64,000 bases of DNA, from positions 1 through 64,000 of the forward strand of contig NZ_BBLT01000014.1 of NCBI RefSeq assembly GCF_000775915.1. The letters run 5' to 3'. The notes under the pieces were generated by a model that did not search any database, was not told the DNA's origin, and saw only the letters and a program-made list of their open reading frames with translations. This DNA is from Sporocytophaga myxococcoides (lineage in GTDB: Bacteria; Bacteroidota; Bacteroidia; Cytophagales; Cytophagaceae). The translations under genes were made by a program, and so were the position numbers. Below, in pieces: positions 43,889 through 54,395 of the stretch (positions are counted from its first letter, which is position 1; every line of letters starts with the position of its first letter).

Positions 43889-46174
43889 ATGAAATCTAGA
43901 TTTATACTTTTAATCTTTCTTTGTCTTTTAATACAAACAGGAAAATCACACGCTCAGTCTTCCATCCCACTGGGTAGCTGGAGAACTCACTTACCTTATA
44001 ATTACTGGACTGGAGTTACAGTTGCAGGCAATAAAGTTTACGCCACAGCCACTCCCAGAAGTCTGGCGGTAGTTGACCAGACAGACAACAGTATTTCTCC
44101 TTTATCAAAAATTGATGGACTCACTGGTGTTGATTACACCAGCATCAAACATAATGATTACACCGGCCAAACAGTCATAACCTACGCTGATGCCAATATT
44201 GATATTATTGAGAAGGATGGGTCAATTTATAATTTGAGTGAGCTGAAAAATAAAACAATTATTGGAAGTAAGGCCATTAACCATATTAATTTCAACAATG
44301 AGTTTGCATACCTTTCTACAGATTTTGGATTAATAATTATAAACCTCAAGAAAAAAGAAGTAAAGGAATCTTATACAAATATTGGCCCCAACGGAAGCAC
44401 CTTAAAAGTGTACACTAGCTCACTTAACCAGAATAAGGATAGTTTATACGCTGCAACCGACAAAGGACTTATGGTTGGACGCATTTCAACAACCATCAAT
44501 CTTCTTGACTATTCCAACTGGTATATATTTCAAACTCAAGACGGAATTCCATCATCTATCAGGACTATAAACTACCTGAATGGGATTATGATAGCAGGAA
44601 CTTCTAATGGCGATTTTTATTATTATACCGACCAAAAATGGCAAAAAACAGACCTTCCATCTTATAACAGAGAGCTTTCCACGGTTAACTTAAGCGGGAA
44701 TAAACTTCTATGTTGTATGAATGACTATCTTTTGATAGTTGAAAACTTGGGGAGTTATGAAGTGAAGACGGGAAGTCCATATAACTTCCCGAAAGAGGCC
44801 TCTTTTGACAAAGCCGGTAATTTATGGGTAGCAGATCAGGAAGGTGGAGGCTTATTTAAAGTTTCCAATGGTACCATCCAATCATTCCAGATAAACTCAC
44901 CTTTAAGCGAGAATGCCTTCAAAGTTGATGCTTATGGAGATAAAATCGTAGTTTGTGGTGGAGGTTATAATTCCAGCTACCTCAAAGCCGACATAGCCGG
45001 TCAATACAATATCTTTGAAAATAACACATGGACCAGTTCTGGAAACATATCAAATGTTGCAGATATTATACATAGTACATATAACCCTTTCAATGGAAAA
45101 TTATACTTCGCCTCCTATGGTAACGGTATTTTAGAAGTAAAAAATAATCAAACTACCATATACAATCCGACCAATACTCCAATAATAGACCCTTGGGGAG
45201 GACATTCTTCATTTGTTCTGACGACAGACGCAAAGGTAGACAAGAACGGAACATTGTGGATTCTCAACAGTTTCCTTCCATCATCCACCTCATTTGCGCT
45301 TCATGCACTCAGCAAAGATTCTGTTTGGAAAAATTATATTATCCCACTTGATGATATCACACACAACATTGAATTACTGATCGACAGCTATAACCAGAAA
45401 TGGATAAGAATGAATCAGAACAAGTTTAAAGGATTGATTATTTTTAATGAAAAAACAAATAAATATCGCTATCTGGATAATACACCCGGGAAAGGTGGTC
45501 TACCCCAAAATATAATAACAAGCATGGCAGAAGACAAAAAAGGAGATATGTGGATAGGAACTACTGAGGGCATTGGAATTATCTACAATGCATCTTCTGT
45601 ACTTACTTCTGCTACTGTAGACGCTGTCAAGCCAATATATGAAGGCTATCCTCTTTTATACCAGGAAACTATCAATTGCATCAAAGTTGATGGTGGTAAC
45701 CGAAAATGGATAGGTACAGAAAACGGCCTTTGGCTCCTCAGTGAAACAGGCCTTGAAGTAATTCATCATTTTACTGTTGACAACAGTCCACTCCTTTCCA
45801 ACATCATCAATGATGTTGCAATTATGGAAAACACAGGAGAAGTCTTTATTGCAACATCCAAAGGGCTTATTTCTTTCCGCGGAGAATCTTCAGAAGGCAC
45901 TGATCAATTTAAAGACGTAAAAATCTTCCCAAACCCTATACCACCAGGATTTTCAGGGACAGTAGGCATTTCAGGCCTGGCCAAAAATGCAAATGTTAAA
46001 ATAACAGACATTTACGGAAACCTTATCTTCCAGACAAAAGCTGCCGGAGGTACTGCAACTTGGAACGGGAAGAATTACAACGGTAAAAAAGCTGAAACAG
46101 GAACTTACCTGGTATTTTCTTCTTCAGAAAACGGAGAAGAATCAATGGTAGCAAAAATCGCTGTAATTGAATAA
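43889..46174 (+). CDS. porZ: PorZ-like type IX secretion system protein
   Basis: A 761-residue protein. A signal peptide (about 1-22) precedes beta-propeller repeats of the two-component-regulator type (LGSWRTHLPYNYWTGVTVAGNKVYA at the start; GDMWIGTTEGIGII, KWIGTENGLWLL later). A C-terminal type-A sorting-like domain begins VKIFPNPIPPGF and contains GNLIFQTKAAGGTATWNGK. This is the PorZ layout. In Porphyromonas, PorZ is part of the surface attachment complex that delivers anionic lipopolysaccharide to cargo. The recO gene starts inside its stop codon, an adjacency I recall from other Bacteroidota. Confidence 0.85.
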   Translation: MKSRFILLIFLCLLIQTGKSHAQSSIPLGSWRTHLPYNYWTGVTVAGNKVYATATPRSLAVVDQTDNSISPLSKIDGLTGVDYTSIKHNDYTGQTVITYADANIDIIEKDGSIYNLSELKNKTIIGSKAINHINFNNEFAYLSTDFGLIIINLKKKEVKESYTNIGPNGSTLKVYTSSLNQNKDSLYAATDKGLMVGRISTTINLLDYSNWYIFQTQDGIPSSIRTINYLNGIMIAGTSNGDFYYYTDQKWQKTDLPSYNRELSTVNLSGNKLLCCMNDYLLIVENLGSYEVKTGSPYNFPKEASFDKAGNLWVADQEGGGLFKVSNGTIQSFQINSPLSENAFKVDAYGDKIVVCGGGYNSSYLKADIAGQYNIFENNTWTSSGNISNVADIIHSTYNPFNGKLYFASYGNGILEVKNNQTTIYNPTNTPIIDPWGGHSSFVLTTDAKVDKNGTLWILNSFLPSSTSFALHALSKDSVWKNYIIPLDDITHNIELLIDSYNQKWIRMNQNKFKGLIIFNEKTNKYRYLDNTPGKGGLPQNIITSMAEDKKGDMWIGTTEGIGIIYNASSVLTSATVDAVKPIYEGYPLLYQETINCIKVDGGNRKWIGTENGLWLLSETGLEVIHHFTVDNSPLLSNIINDVAIMENTGEVFIATSKGLISFRGESSEGTDQFKDVKIFPNPIPPGFSGTVGISGLAKNANVKITDIYGNLIFQTKAAGGTATWNGKNYNGKKAETGTYLVFSSSENGEESMVAKIAVIE

Positions 46175-46845
46175 TGCTTGTAAAAACTGAAGCAATAGTA
46201 TTAAACTTCATTAAGTATAAAGAAAGTTCTGTTATAGCCAAAATTTATACTAGCGAGTTAGGCATTCAAAGCTATATAGTAAATGGGGTTAGAAGCAAAA
46301 GCAAAAGTAAAATTGCACTTTTCCAGCCCCTCACTATTCTTGATTTAATTGTTTACAAGAAACATAATATCAATCTGAACAGAATTTCAGAAATACATTG
46401 CAGTCAGCCGTATAAAAGTCTTCCATATGACCTAAAGAAGACCACGATCGCATTAATGATTGCAGAAGTTTTAATTAAAACACTAAAGGAAGAAGAGGCC
46501 AATAAAGACTTATTCTTCTTTTTGCATAAAAGTCTTATTATCCTTGATTCTTTAGAATCAGATTATGAAAATTTTCATATTCATTTTCTATTTCAGCTTT
46601 CCTCCTTTCATGGTATTTTCCCTTCATCTGCCAAAGATATAATTACTTCAACAGCCATAATTCTTACTAAAGAAGAGGAAGCTAAAATAAATCAATTTAT
46701 AGGATCAGATTTTTTTGAGCCTGTAAAAATATCGAATTCAGTCCGTCAAAGGCTACTCGAAATCCTTCTTCAGTTTTTCAACAAACATATTGAAAATTTT
46801 GGCGAATTAAAGTCAGTTAAGATTTTAAGAGAAGTTCTGCACTAA
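46174..46845 (+). CDS. recO: DNA repair protein RecO
   Basis: A 223-residue protein with the RecO N-terminal OB-fold (KTEAIVLNFIKYKESSVIAKIYT, then GIQSYIVNGVRSKSKSK) and helical C-terminal domain. It loads RecA onto SSB-covered gaps with RecR. The cysteine zinc knuckle found in many RecO proteins is missing, as in other short forms. Its ATG overlaps the porZ stop by one base, implying translational coupling. Confidence 0.88.
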   Translation: MLVKTEAIVLNFIKYKESSVIAKIYTSELGIQSYIVNGVRSKSKSKIALFQPLTILDLIVYKKHNINLNRISEIHCSQPYKSLPYDLKKTTIALMIAEVLIKTLKEEEANKDLFFFLHKSLIILDSLESDYENFHIHFLFQLSSFHGIFPSSAKDIITSTAIILTKEEEAKINQFIGSDFFEPVKISNSVRQRLLEILLQFFNKHIENFGELKSVKILREVLH

Positions 46846-46854
46846 ACTAAAATA

Positions 46855-46878
46855 AGAGGCACTTTATAAGGTGCCTCT
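46855..46878. terminator. Intrinsic terminator between recO and a lipoprotein gene
   Basis: AGAGGCAC (46855-46862) pairs with GTGCCTCT (46871-46878), followed by ATATTT on the plus strand and TTATTTTAG on the minus strand. It serves the convergent pair. Confidence 0.7.
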
Positions 46879-46892
46879 ATATTTCCATTCAT

Positions 46893-47753
46893 TTAACTTG
46901 CAGCTTGTTTTAAAGTTATCTTCCTTTCTACCGGATTAAAAGGCGCTTTAACTGGCTTATTTTCCTTATCCAACAATTCAAGTTTTATTTTCGTCTCCCC
47001 CATTGGCAAACCTTCAATTAAATATGGTTTCCATTGAGTTATTGTAAATTCGTTTCCGTTTATCGTAGCCTTCACCTTATTGCCATTTTCGGCTAAATCG
47101 GTATTTACGAGATAGAAATCCAACAGAATATTTTTTGTATCATTACCTACATACTCTCCTTTAGGTCTGCTATAGAATAACATTGGCTGAGTCAAATCTA
47201 TATTTTTATTAGCAGCCTTACCAACTACAAACTGGCGTAAATCATATGCCTGTCTCTGTTTTAAACTTTCATGATAAGAACGTGAAAGAAAGGATAAAGC
47301 TACATAGTGACCTTCTTTCAACTCTTCTTCAAACTTTGGTTCATATTTAGCTATATAGGGCTCGTTATTTAATATCAGGTGAATATGCTGTCCATCTTTG
47401 GAATTGGCACATTTTTCCTGACAAAAACCAGAGGTCTGACCTTTTAGCTCATAATTTTTTATCTCATAATCAAATTCCACCTTTCCAGGTTTTAATTTCC
47501 CATTTTCCTCCGGTTTGTTCAATTCCAGAATAGCATCAGGAAAATCCGGAGATTGGACCAAAGGTCTTAATGTAAGTTCCCCACTTTTCAATAGACCAGC
47601 AGTATCATTTTCAGCTCCTTCTTTATCAGCCGAAATATTATCTGCAGCAATTGTATCTACGTTTTCAGCTTCCTTCGATTTTCCATTTTGAGAATCGCAT
47701 GAGATTAAAAAAAGGCAGAGTAGCACTGCCAAATTAAAATTAAACTTTATCAT
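46893..47753 (-). CDS. Envelope lipoprotein of unknown function
   Basis: A 286-residue lipoprotein with lipobox LISC (Cys19). A flexible acidic linker (about 20-52) precedes a mostly beta domain containing KPGKVEFDYEIKNYELKG and GQHIHLILNNEPY, with a CQEKC pair near residue 115. The HIHLI.N..PY segment recalls periplasmic domains that hold metal or sugar, but I cannot assign it. It is single, convergent with recO and divergent from the chromate transporter gene. Confidence 0.75.
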   Translation of the reverse strand: MIKFNFNLAVLLCLFLISCDSQNGKSKEAENVDTIAADNISADKEGAENDTAGLLKSGELTLRPLVQSPDFPDAILELNKPEENGKLKPGKVEFDYEIKNYELKGQTSGFCQEKCANSKDGQHIHLILNNEPYIAKYEPKFEEELKEGHYVALSFLSRSYHESLKQRQAYDLRQFVVGKAANKNIDLTQPMLFYSRPKGEYVGNDTKNILLDFYLVNTDLAENGNKVKATINGNEFTITQWKPYLIEGLPMGETKIKLELLDKENKPVKAPFNPVERKITLKQAAS

Positions 47754-47841
47754 ATAAGAGTAGTTTGATTGTTTATGAGATTAAAATTTCTCCGAAATAA
47801 CTATATTTAAGTTTAAAAGTTAAAAAATCCCATCGACTCCA

Positions 47842-49068
47842 TTGCTTCCTGAGGTTCCATTACATAAAACCGAAAGCTCTATTTCAATTAAAAAAGTAAG
47901 ACATCTTATTTTTTTAAAAGATGTTTTTCTCCTTTCACTATCCGCTTTTGGAGGACCTCAAGCTCATTTGGCCTTATTTTTTAATATTTTAGTAAAAAAA
48001 AGAGGCTATCTAACGGAAGCAGAATTAATAGAATTGAATTCATTTTGTCAGATTTTGCCAGGACCAGCCTCAACACAAACGCTTACTGCTATTGGATTTA
48101 AAATTGGAGGTCCCAGGCTTGCCTTTCTTACCTTACTTTGCTGGATCTTGCCTACCGTGACAATTATGACAATTGCAGCAATTGCAATTTCCTATTTACA
48201 AAATGAAAGCATTCCATTATACTTTACAAGATTTATTCAACCTATGGCTGTTGGCTTTGTAGCATCAGCTGCTTATAAAATCAGCAGTGGAACAGTAAAA
48301 ACCAAGACAAGTATAGTACTCTTTATCATATCAGCTGTAGTTTGTTATTTTATTCAAACCCCGGCGATATTTCCTATTTGCCTTATATTAGGAGGCTTTA
48401 CTACTTCTTTTCGTTTTAAGAAACAGCCCATAGAAGAAAGCGCTAGTCTGAAAAAAATAGAATGGTCTAACTTTTTTCTTTTTGCTGGAATATTTATCGG
48501 AGCGGCATTGCTTGGTAAAATGACAAATGCACTGCCAATCAGACTTTTTGAAAACTTTTTCAGAAACGGCAGTCTTATTTTTGGTGGAGGTCAAGCATTA
48601 AGTGCAATGCTTTATAAAGAATTTGTTGTTTTTGATCAGAAACAATACCTGACACATGAAGAATTTCTTTCTGGCTTCGCTCTACTTCAAATTTTACCAG
48701 GACCTTTATTTGCATTTAGTTCATTTGTTGGTGCATTATCTATGAGGGAATTTGGTCTTGGGGGAGAGATATTAGGAGCCGTAGTAGCTGCTGCAGGTAT
48801 TTTTTTGCCTGGTACCATTATGATTTTCTTTATAATCCGTTTTTGGGACAGGTTAAAAAAATATAGAGCAGTAAGAGCTTCACTTGAAGGGATAAATGCC
48901 GTGAGTGCTGGTATTGTTACTGCAACTGCTATAATTCTGTTTCAGCCCTTGCAAGGTAATATTGTGAGTTATTTTATAATGGGAGGAACCTTCTGCTTAC
49001 TTCAATTCACGAAAGTTCCTCCTCCCATTATTATAATCTGTGGATTATTATCAGGATTTATTTTTTAA
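47842..49068 (+). CDS. chrA: Chromate transporter (CHR family)
   Basis: A 408-residue membrane protein made of two homologous CHR halves. Signature segments are [20 protein letters not shown]...GYLTEAE and LPGPASTQT in the first half, and [16 protein letters not shown] and [11 protein letters not shown] in the second. These proteins export chromate, often by exchange with sulfate; chromosomal copies may have other anion substrates. No ATG fits, so a TTG at 47842 is taken as the start; an earlier alternative start is possible. The last 18 bases overlap the end of the convergent rmlA gene. Confidence 0.85.
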   Translation: MLPEVPLHKTESSISIKKVRHLIFLKDVFLLSLSAFGGPQAHLALFFNILVKKRGYLTEAELIELNSFCQILPGPASTQTLTAIGFKIGGPRLAFLTLLCWILPTVTIMTIAAIAISYLQNESIPLYFTRFIQPMAVGFVASAAYKISSGTVKTKTSIVLFIISAVVCYFIQTPAIFPICLILGGFTTSFRFKKQPIEESASLKKIEWSNFFLFAGIFIGAALLGKMTNALPIRLFENFFRNGSLIFGGGQALSAMLYKEFVVFDQKQYLTHEEFLSGFALLQILPGPLFAFSSFVGALSMREFGLGGEILGAVVAAAGIFLPGTIMIFFIIRFWDRLKKYRAVRASLEGINAVSAGIVTATAIILFQPLQGNIVSYFIMGGTFCLLQFTKVPPPIIIICGLLSGFIF

Positions 49069-49920
49069 AAGGTCCAGAAGATAGGTTCCATAACCACTCT
49101 TCAATAAAGGCTTCGCTAGTTTTTCTAACCCTTCATCATTTATAAAATTCATTCTGTATGCAACTTCTTCAATACAGCCAATTTTTAATCCCTGCCTTTC
49201 TTCAATTACCTGAACGAAATTCCCTGCCGCCATTAATGAAGGAAATGTCCCTGTATCAAGCCAAGCCGTTCCTCTGTCAAGAATACCTACTTTTAACTTT
49301 CCCATCTCAAGATAAGCTTTATTAACATCAGTGATTTCATATTCACCCCTTGGACTAGGCTCAAGACATTTTGCTATTTCTACTACCTGATTGTCATAAA
49401 AATATAACCCAGGTACTGCAAAATTAGATTTAGGTTGCAAAGGCTTCTCTTCTATAGATAGAACTTTGTTGTTTTTGTCAAATTCTACGACACCATATCG
49501 CTCAGGATCCTGGACATGGTAGGCAAATACAACTCCTCCATCAGGATCATTATTTTTAAACAATAAATTACTTAATCCAGACCCATAAAAAATATTATCT
49601 CCTAAAATTAGCGCTACTTTATCATTACCAATAAATGACTCACCAATTACAAAAGCCTGAGCAAGACCGTTAGGCGTTTCTTGAACTGCATAGCTAAAAG
49701 TACAACCCAGATTTTTACCATCACCTAAGAGTTTCTTGAAGTTGGGCATATCATGAGGTGTTGAAATGATAAGGATATCCTTGATTCCTGCCAACATTAG
49801 GATTGATAGAGGATAATATATCATTGGTTTATCATAAACCGGCATAAGCTGTTTGCTTACAGCAAGCGTCAATGGATGTAATCGTGTACCAGACCCTCCG
49901 GCAAGAATTATACCTTTCAT
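49051..49920 (-). CDS. rmlA: Glucose-1-phosphate thymidylyltransferase
   Basis: A 289-residue enzyme that makes dTDP-glucose from glucose-1-phosphate and dTTP. The nucleotide-binding loop [11 protein letters not shown] (about 8-18) and [16 protein letters not shown] are intact; [11 protein letters not shown] and [10 protein letters not shown] are the usual later motifs. It is the last gene of the six-gene nucleotide-sugar operon and feeds RmlB two genes upstream. rmlC and rmlD are not present in the window, so the route stops at the 4-keto sugar here. Confidence 0.93.
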   Translation of the reverse strand: MKGIILAGGSGTRLHPLTLAVSKQLMPVYDKPMIYYPLSILMLAGIKDILIISTPHDMPNFKKLLGDGKNLGCTFSYAVQETPNGLAQAFVIGESFIGNDKVALILGDNIFYGSGLSNLLFKNNDPDGGVVFAYHVQDPERYGVVEFDKNNKVLSIEEKPLQPKSNFAVPGLYFYDNQVVEIAKCLEPSPRGEYEITDVNKAYLEMGKLKVGILDRGTAWLDTGTFPSLMAAGNFVQVIEERQGLKIGCIEEVAYRMNFINDEGLEKLAKPLLKSGYGTYLLDLLKNKS

Positions 49921-49924
49921 TTTG

Positions 49925-50929
49925 TTATTTTTTTATTGATTCCAGATTAAACTTATACCAGTTGTATGTAATTTCCAGTCCTTGAGAAACTTTTATTGCA
50001 GGTTCATAACCAAGTAGCGCTTTTGCTTTGCTTATATTTGCCAGACTATCCTGAATATCGCCTACCCGTTTTGGATGAATTTCAGGTTGGATTTCTTTGT
50101 TCCCAGAAATTTCCTGTAATTTTTTAAAAACACCGACCAAAGAAATAGTATCTCCAAAAGCTGCATTATAAATAGTATTCAACGCCTTTGGATTATCCGT
50201 AAATGCTGCCTTGATATTTGCCTGTACTGCATTTTCTACAAAAGTGAAATCCCTGCTTTGACTACCATCTCCATGAAATATAACTTTGCCCCCTGTTAAA
50301 AATGCTTCTATAAACCTTGGTATCACAGCTGCATATGCACCCTGAACATTTTGCCGGGGACCGAATACATTAAAATATCTCAGGCCAATTAAGTTTATGC
50401 CATAAATTTTAGAAAAAACATCGGCATACATTTCATTGATTTTCTTGGTAACCGAATAAGGAGACAGCGCATTCCCCACTTTACCTTCCAGTTTTGGAAG
50501 ATCCTGATTATCTCCATATACAGATGAAGAAGAAGCAAATACCATCCTTTTAACAGATTGATCTTTGACCGCGACAAGCATATTTAAAAATCCGTTAACA
50601 TTAACTTCATTAGAAGTTATCGGATCATTAATACTTCTCGGGACAGAGCCTAAAGCAGCCTGATGAAAAACGATATCAACCCCCTCACAAGCTTTTTGGC
50701 AAGTTTCAGAATTTCTAATATCCCCTTCAATAAACTCAAATGAAGGATTATCTTCATACGCAGCAATATTATGGTAAAATCCTGTAGATAAGTTATCCAG
50801 AACTTTTACTTTTCCTGCGTTATACTTAAGTAAATACTCTACCAGATTAGACCCTATAAATCCGGCACCACCTGTTACCAGGAAACTGCATTTACTTAAA
50901 TTTTCTTTATGAAAGGGAGTTTGAAACAT
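49925..50929 (-). CDS. tviC: UDP-N-acetylglucosamine 4-epimerase (TviC/WbpP type)
   Basis: A 334-residue extended SDR enzyme. The Rossmann motif TGGAGFIGS lies at about 19-27, catalytic Ser with YSVTK at about 150-155, and [21 protein letters not shown] is characteristic of the WbpP/TviC group that epimerises UDP-GlcNAc or its uronate at C4. Together with the TviB-like dehydrogenase in the same operon it should yield UDP-GalNAc-uronate. It starts four bases upstream of rmlA. Confidence 0.88.
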   Translation of the reverse strand: MFQTPFHKENLSKCSFLVTGGAGFIGSNLVEYLLKYNAGKVKVLDNLSTGFYHNIAAYEDNPSFEFIEGDIRNSETCQKACEGVDIVFHQAALGSVPRSINDPITSNEVNVNGFLNMLVAVKDQSVKRMVFASSSSVYGDNQDLPKLEGKVGNALSPYSVTKKINEMYADVFSKIYGINLIGLRYFNVFGPRQNVQGAYAAVIPRFIEAFLTGGKVIFHGDGSQSRDFTFVENAVQANIKAAFTDNPKALNTIYNAAFGDTISLVGVFKKLQEISGNKEIQPEIHPKRVGDIQDSLANISKAKALLGYEPAIKVSQGLEITYNWYKFNLESIKK

Positions 50930-50931
50930 CC

Positions 50932-51999
50932 TTAGAATTTTGAACTATATTGTAGTTGATAATAATTCTGATAAGCTCCGGAAGTCACATTTTCAAGCCA
51001 CTCCTGATTATTAAGGTACCAGTCAACTGTAATATTAAGGCCTTCTTCAAACTGAAGTGAAGGCTCCCACCCAAGCTCCTGCTTTATCTTAGTAGCATCA
51101 ATAGCATATCTCAAATCATGACCGGCTCTGTCTTTAACGTAGGTGATGAGCGATTCTGATTCGCCAGACGCTCTTCCCAGTTTTTGATCCATTACTTTAC
51201 ATACTAGCTTAACAATGTCAATATTCTTCCATTCATTATTACCTCCTATATTATATGTTTCACCTATCTTCCCTTTATGAAAGATAACATCGATAGCTCT
51301 GGCATGATCTACCACATAAAGCCAGTCTCTGACATTCTCACCTTTGCCATAAACAGGTAATGGCTTCTTGTTAATAATATTATTAATCATCAATGGCAGG
51401 AGCTTTTCAGGAAATTGATTCTGGCCATAGTTATTGCTGCAATTACTTACTAAAACAGGAATTTTATATGTATTATGATAAGCCCTTACGAAATGATCAG
51501 AACCTGCTTTTGATGCCGAATATGGAGATTGTGGATCGTATGATGTTGTCTCTGTAAAGAATCCTCCATCATGAAGAGAACCATATACTTCATCTGTAGA
51601 AACGTGGTAAAACACCTTTCCGTCATAGTTGTCTTTCCAAATACCTTTAGCAGCATTTAAAAGATTAACTGTTCCGACGATATTGGTAAAAATAAATTCC
51701 ATTGGATTTTCAATGGATCTATCTACATGGCTTTCCGCAGCCAGGTGGATTACTCCATCAAACTTATTTTCATTAAAAAGGGCTGATATGAATCCCGTAT
51801 CTACGATGTCACCTTTCACAAACTTATAGTTTGGCGCCTTTTCTACATCTGTAAGGTTTGCAAGGTTTCCTGCATAAGTAAGTTTATCAAGATTATAAAT
51901 CATATAATCAGGATATTTATTTACAAATAGCCTTACAACATGAGATCCGATAAATCCGGCTCCTCCTGTTATCAATATCTTTTTACTAAAGGTTTTCAT
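50932..51999 (-). CDS. rmlB: dTDP-glucose 4,6-dehydratase
   Basis: A 355-residue extended SDR that converts dTDP-glucose to dTDP-4-keto-6-deoxyglucose. [11 protein letters not shown] (about 11-21), VSTDEVYGSL (about 133, with the catalytic Asp-Glu) and YSASKAGSDH (about 161) are all present. It is separated from rmlA by tviC in the operon. The dTDP product can lead to rhamnose, fucosamine or other deoxysugars; the later enzymes are not here. Confidence 0.94.
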   Translation of the reverse strand: MKTFSKKILITGGAGFIGSHVVRLFVNKYPDYMIYNLDKLTYAGNLANLTDVEKAPNYKFVKGDIVDTGFISALFNENKFDGVIHLAAESHVDRSIENPMEFIFTNIVGTVNLLNAAKGIWKDNYDGKVFYHVSTDEVYGSLHDGGFFTETTSYDPQSPYSASKAGSDHFVRAYHNTYKIPVLVSNCSNNYGQNQFPEKLLPLMINNIINKKPLPVYGKGENVRDWLYVVDHARAIDVIFHKGKIGETYNIGGNNEWKNIDIVKLVCKVMDQKLGRASGESESLITYVKDRAGHDLRYAIDATKIKQELGWEPSLQFEEGLNITVDWYLNNQEWLENVTSGAYQNYYQLQYSSKF

Positions 52000-52008
52000 A
52001 GATGTTCT

Positions 52009-53310
52009 TTATAAACTCCAATATGTCAAATTTTTAAATTGATTTCGATACATTCCTTTTAAATCGATAAAGACTGAATTCTGATCCATTAATTTACTAA
52101 AATAGGAAAGATCGAGAGATGTATATTCTTTATGTGCCACCGCCATAATAACGGCATCATATGGCCCTACCGGTTTTTGATTGATGCTGATTCCATACTC
52201 AAGCTCAAAATCTTCAGAAGATGCATGAGGGTCTATAATATCAACAATCAGAGAAAATGACCTTAATTCTCTGATCACATCCACGACTTTTGAGTTCCTT
52301 ATATCCTCTACATTTTCCTTAAATGTAGCCCCCATAATCAAAACCTTACTCTGGTTAATATTTTTATTTTTTTTAATCAGGAGCTGAATAGTTTTCTTTG
52401 CTATATAAGCGCCCATATTATCATTTATTGACCTGCCACTCAGAATCACATTCGGATTATACCCTAATGATTTAGCTTTATGAGTTAGATAATAAGGGTC
52501 TACACCTATACAATGCCCCCCAACCAATCCGGGAGTAAATTTTAAAAAATTCCATTTAGTTGCTGCCGCTTCAAGTACCTCAAAGGTATTGATTCCAAGT
52601 TTATCACAAATAATTGAAAGCTCATTCATCAGTGCAATATTGAGATCTCGCTGGGTATTTTCAATAATTTTGGCAGACTCTGCGACTTTAATTGAAGATG
52701 CTTTATGAATTCCTGCTTCAACAACAAGAGCATAAATTTTAGCAATTTCATCCTTTGCTTGATCATCAGATCCCGCAACGACTTTAATAATTTTAGAAAG
52801 AGTATGTTCTTTGTCTCCCGGATTTATTCTTTCCGGGGAATAACCAACTTTAAAATCTTCATTAAACTTTAAGCCAGAAATTTTTTCCAGGATTGGAATA
52901 CAATCTTCCTCAGTACAACCTGGGTAAACAGTAGATTCAAACACCACATAGTCGCCTTTTTTCAGTACTTTCCCAACAGTGTTACAAGCAGCTATTAATG
53001 GTTTAAGATCTGGATGGTTGAATGTATCTATAGGAGTAGGAACTGCCACAATAAAAAAATTCACCTCCTTGAGATCCTCAACTGAATGAGTAAAAATGAT
53101 ACTTTTTTCCAAAAAATCTTCTCTGGCTAATTCGCCACTTGGGTCTATACCTTGTCTCATTAGACCGATCCGATTTGCGTTTATATCAAATCCGACAACA
53201 TTAGTTTTTCTGGCGAATTCCAATGCAATTGGCAGACCAACATATCCTAGCCCAACCACACATAAACTCTTTCTCCTGGCTACAATATCATCATATATAT
53301 TAAAGTCCAT
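52009..53310 (-). CDS. tviB: UDP-N-acetylhexosamine 6-dehydrogenase (TviB/WbpO type)
   Basis: A 433-residue UDP-sugar dehydrogenase. The NAD site is VVGLGYVGLPIALEFA (about 18-33). Markers of the UDP-GlcNAc/GalNAc-specific group are ESTVYPGCTEEDC (125-137), GYSPERINPGD (156-166) and the catalytic Cys267 in GGHCIGVDPYY. It oxidises C6 to the uronic acid. It is highly similar in pattern to TviB of the Vi capsule pathway, and tviC lies two genes downstream. The 69-base gap upstream contains a strong hairpin. Confidence 0.9.
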   Translation of the reverse strand: MDFNIYDDIVARRKSLCVVGLGYVGLPIALEFARKTNVVGFDINANRIGLMRQGIDPSGELAREDFLEKSIIFTHSVEDLKEVNFFIVAVPTPIDTFNHPDLKPLIAACNTVGKVLKKGDYVVFESTVYPGCTEEDCIPILEKISGLKFNEDFKVGYSPERINPGDKEHTLSKIIKVVAGSDDQAKDEIAKIYALVVEAGIHKASSIKVAESAKIIENTQRDLNIALMNELSIICDKLGINTFEVLEAAATKWNFLKFTPGLVGGHCIGVDPYYLTHKAKSLGYNPNVILSGRSINDNMGAYIAKKTIQLLIKKNKNINQSKVLIMGATFKENVEDIRNSKVVDVIRELRSFSLIVDIIDPHASSEDFELEYGISINQKPVGPYDAVIMAVAHKEYTSLDLSYFSKLMDQNSVFIDLKGMYRNQFKNLTYWSL

Positions 53311-53322
53311 TCTTTAAATTAG

Positions 53323-53344
53323 CCTGCCAGCAAAAGCTGGCAGG
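53323..53344. promoter_or_regulatory. Intercistronic hairpin between uxs and tviB
   Basis: CCTGCCAGC pairs perfectly with GCTGGCAGG around an AAAA loop. On the minus strand, where the operon is read, no T-tract follows (CTAATTTAAAG), so it is not a plain terminator. An mRNA processing or stability element is more likely. Confidence 0.5.
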
Positions 53345-53379
53345 ACTTTTTAATTATAAATGATATTCCTATCAAAAGA

Positions 53380-54381
53380 CTACTTCGAATAATTCGAAAA
53401 TTCCTTAGGTTCTGTTTTCAACTCTTCAGAAGGTAAATTTTTGAAGTAATCATAAGTTACCTTTAGCCCTTCGGATCTGGATATTTTAGGCTCCCATCCA
53501 AGAATTTCTTTAGCCCTGCTGATATCCGGTCTTCGTTGTTTAGGATCATCCGTTGGTAAAGGCTTATAAATTATTTTCTGAGACGTACCCGTTAATTTTA
53601 TAATTTCTTCTGCAAATTCCTTAATAGTAATCTCATCCGGATTACCAATATTTACAGGATATACATAATCGCTTAATAATAATCGGTAAATACCTTCTAC
53701 CAGGTCATCCACGTAGCAGAATGATCTTGTTTGAGATCCGTCACCGAATACCGTGAGATCTTCGCCTCTGATCGCCTGACCTACGAAAGCAGGAAGTGCT
53801 CTTCCATCATTTAATCGCATTCTAGGTCCGTAGGTATTAAAGATTCTCACTATTCTTGTTTCAAGGCCATGAAAAGTATGATAAGCCATAGTGATAGCTT
53901 CCTGAAATCTTTTAGCCTCATCATAAACTCCCCTAGGACCAATAGGGTTAACATTTCCCCAATAATCCTCATTTTGAGGGTGAACGTGTGGGTCACCATA
54001 AATTTCGGAAGTTGAAGCTACAAGGATTCTTGCCTTTTTAGCTCTAGCTAAACCTAAAAGATTGTGTGTTCCTAATGAACCCACTTTCAAAGTTTGAATA
54101 GGAATTTTGAGATAATCAATCGGACTGGCCGGAGAAGCGAAATGAAGAATATAATCCAGATTGCCAGGAACATGCACAAATTTCGAAACATCACAATTAT
54201 AGAATTCAAATTGTGGTAAATGAAACAAGTGTTCTATATTTCTTAAATTTCCAGTAATAAGGTTGTCCATTGCTATTACGTGGTAACCTTCTGCGATAAA
54301 TCTATCACAAAGATGTGACCCTAAAAAGCCGGCACCTCCGGTAACTAAAACTCTTTTATTTGTTGTAGCTTTATTATACAT
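53380..54381 (-). CDS. uxs: UDP-glucuronate decarboxylase (UDP-xylose synthase)
   Basis: A 333-residue extended [14 protein letters not shown] lies at about 14-24, [10 protein letters not shown] at about 122-131, and the catalytic pair Tyr153/Lys157 in [27 protein letters not shown] and [17 protein letters not shown] are signatures of UDP-xylose synthases rather than other decarboxylases. It turns UDP-glucuronate, made by the Ugd encoded just upstream (15 bases), into UDP-xylose. Confidence 0.92.
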   Translation of the reverse strand: MYNKATTNKRVLVTGGAGFLGSHLCDRFIAEGYHVIAMDNLITGNLRNIEHLFHLPQFEFYNCDVSKFVHVPGNLDYILHFASPASPIDYLKIPIQTLKVGSLGTHNLLGLARAKKARILVASTSEIYGDPHVHPQNEDYWGNVNPIGPRGVYDEAKRFQEAITMAYHTFHGLETRIVRIFNTYGPRMRLNDGRALPAFVGQAIRGEDLTVFGDGSQTRSFCYVDDLVEGIYRLLLSDYVYPVNIGNPDEITIKEFAEEIIKLTGTSQKIIYKPLPTDDPKQRRPDISRAKEILGWEPKISRSEGLKVTYDYFKNLPSEELKTEPKEFSNYSK

Positions 54382-54395
54382 TTATAAGAAACTTC

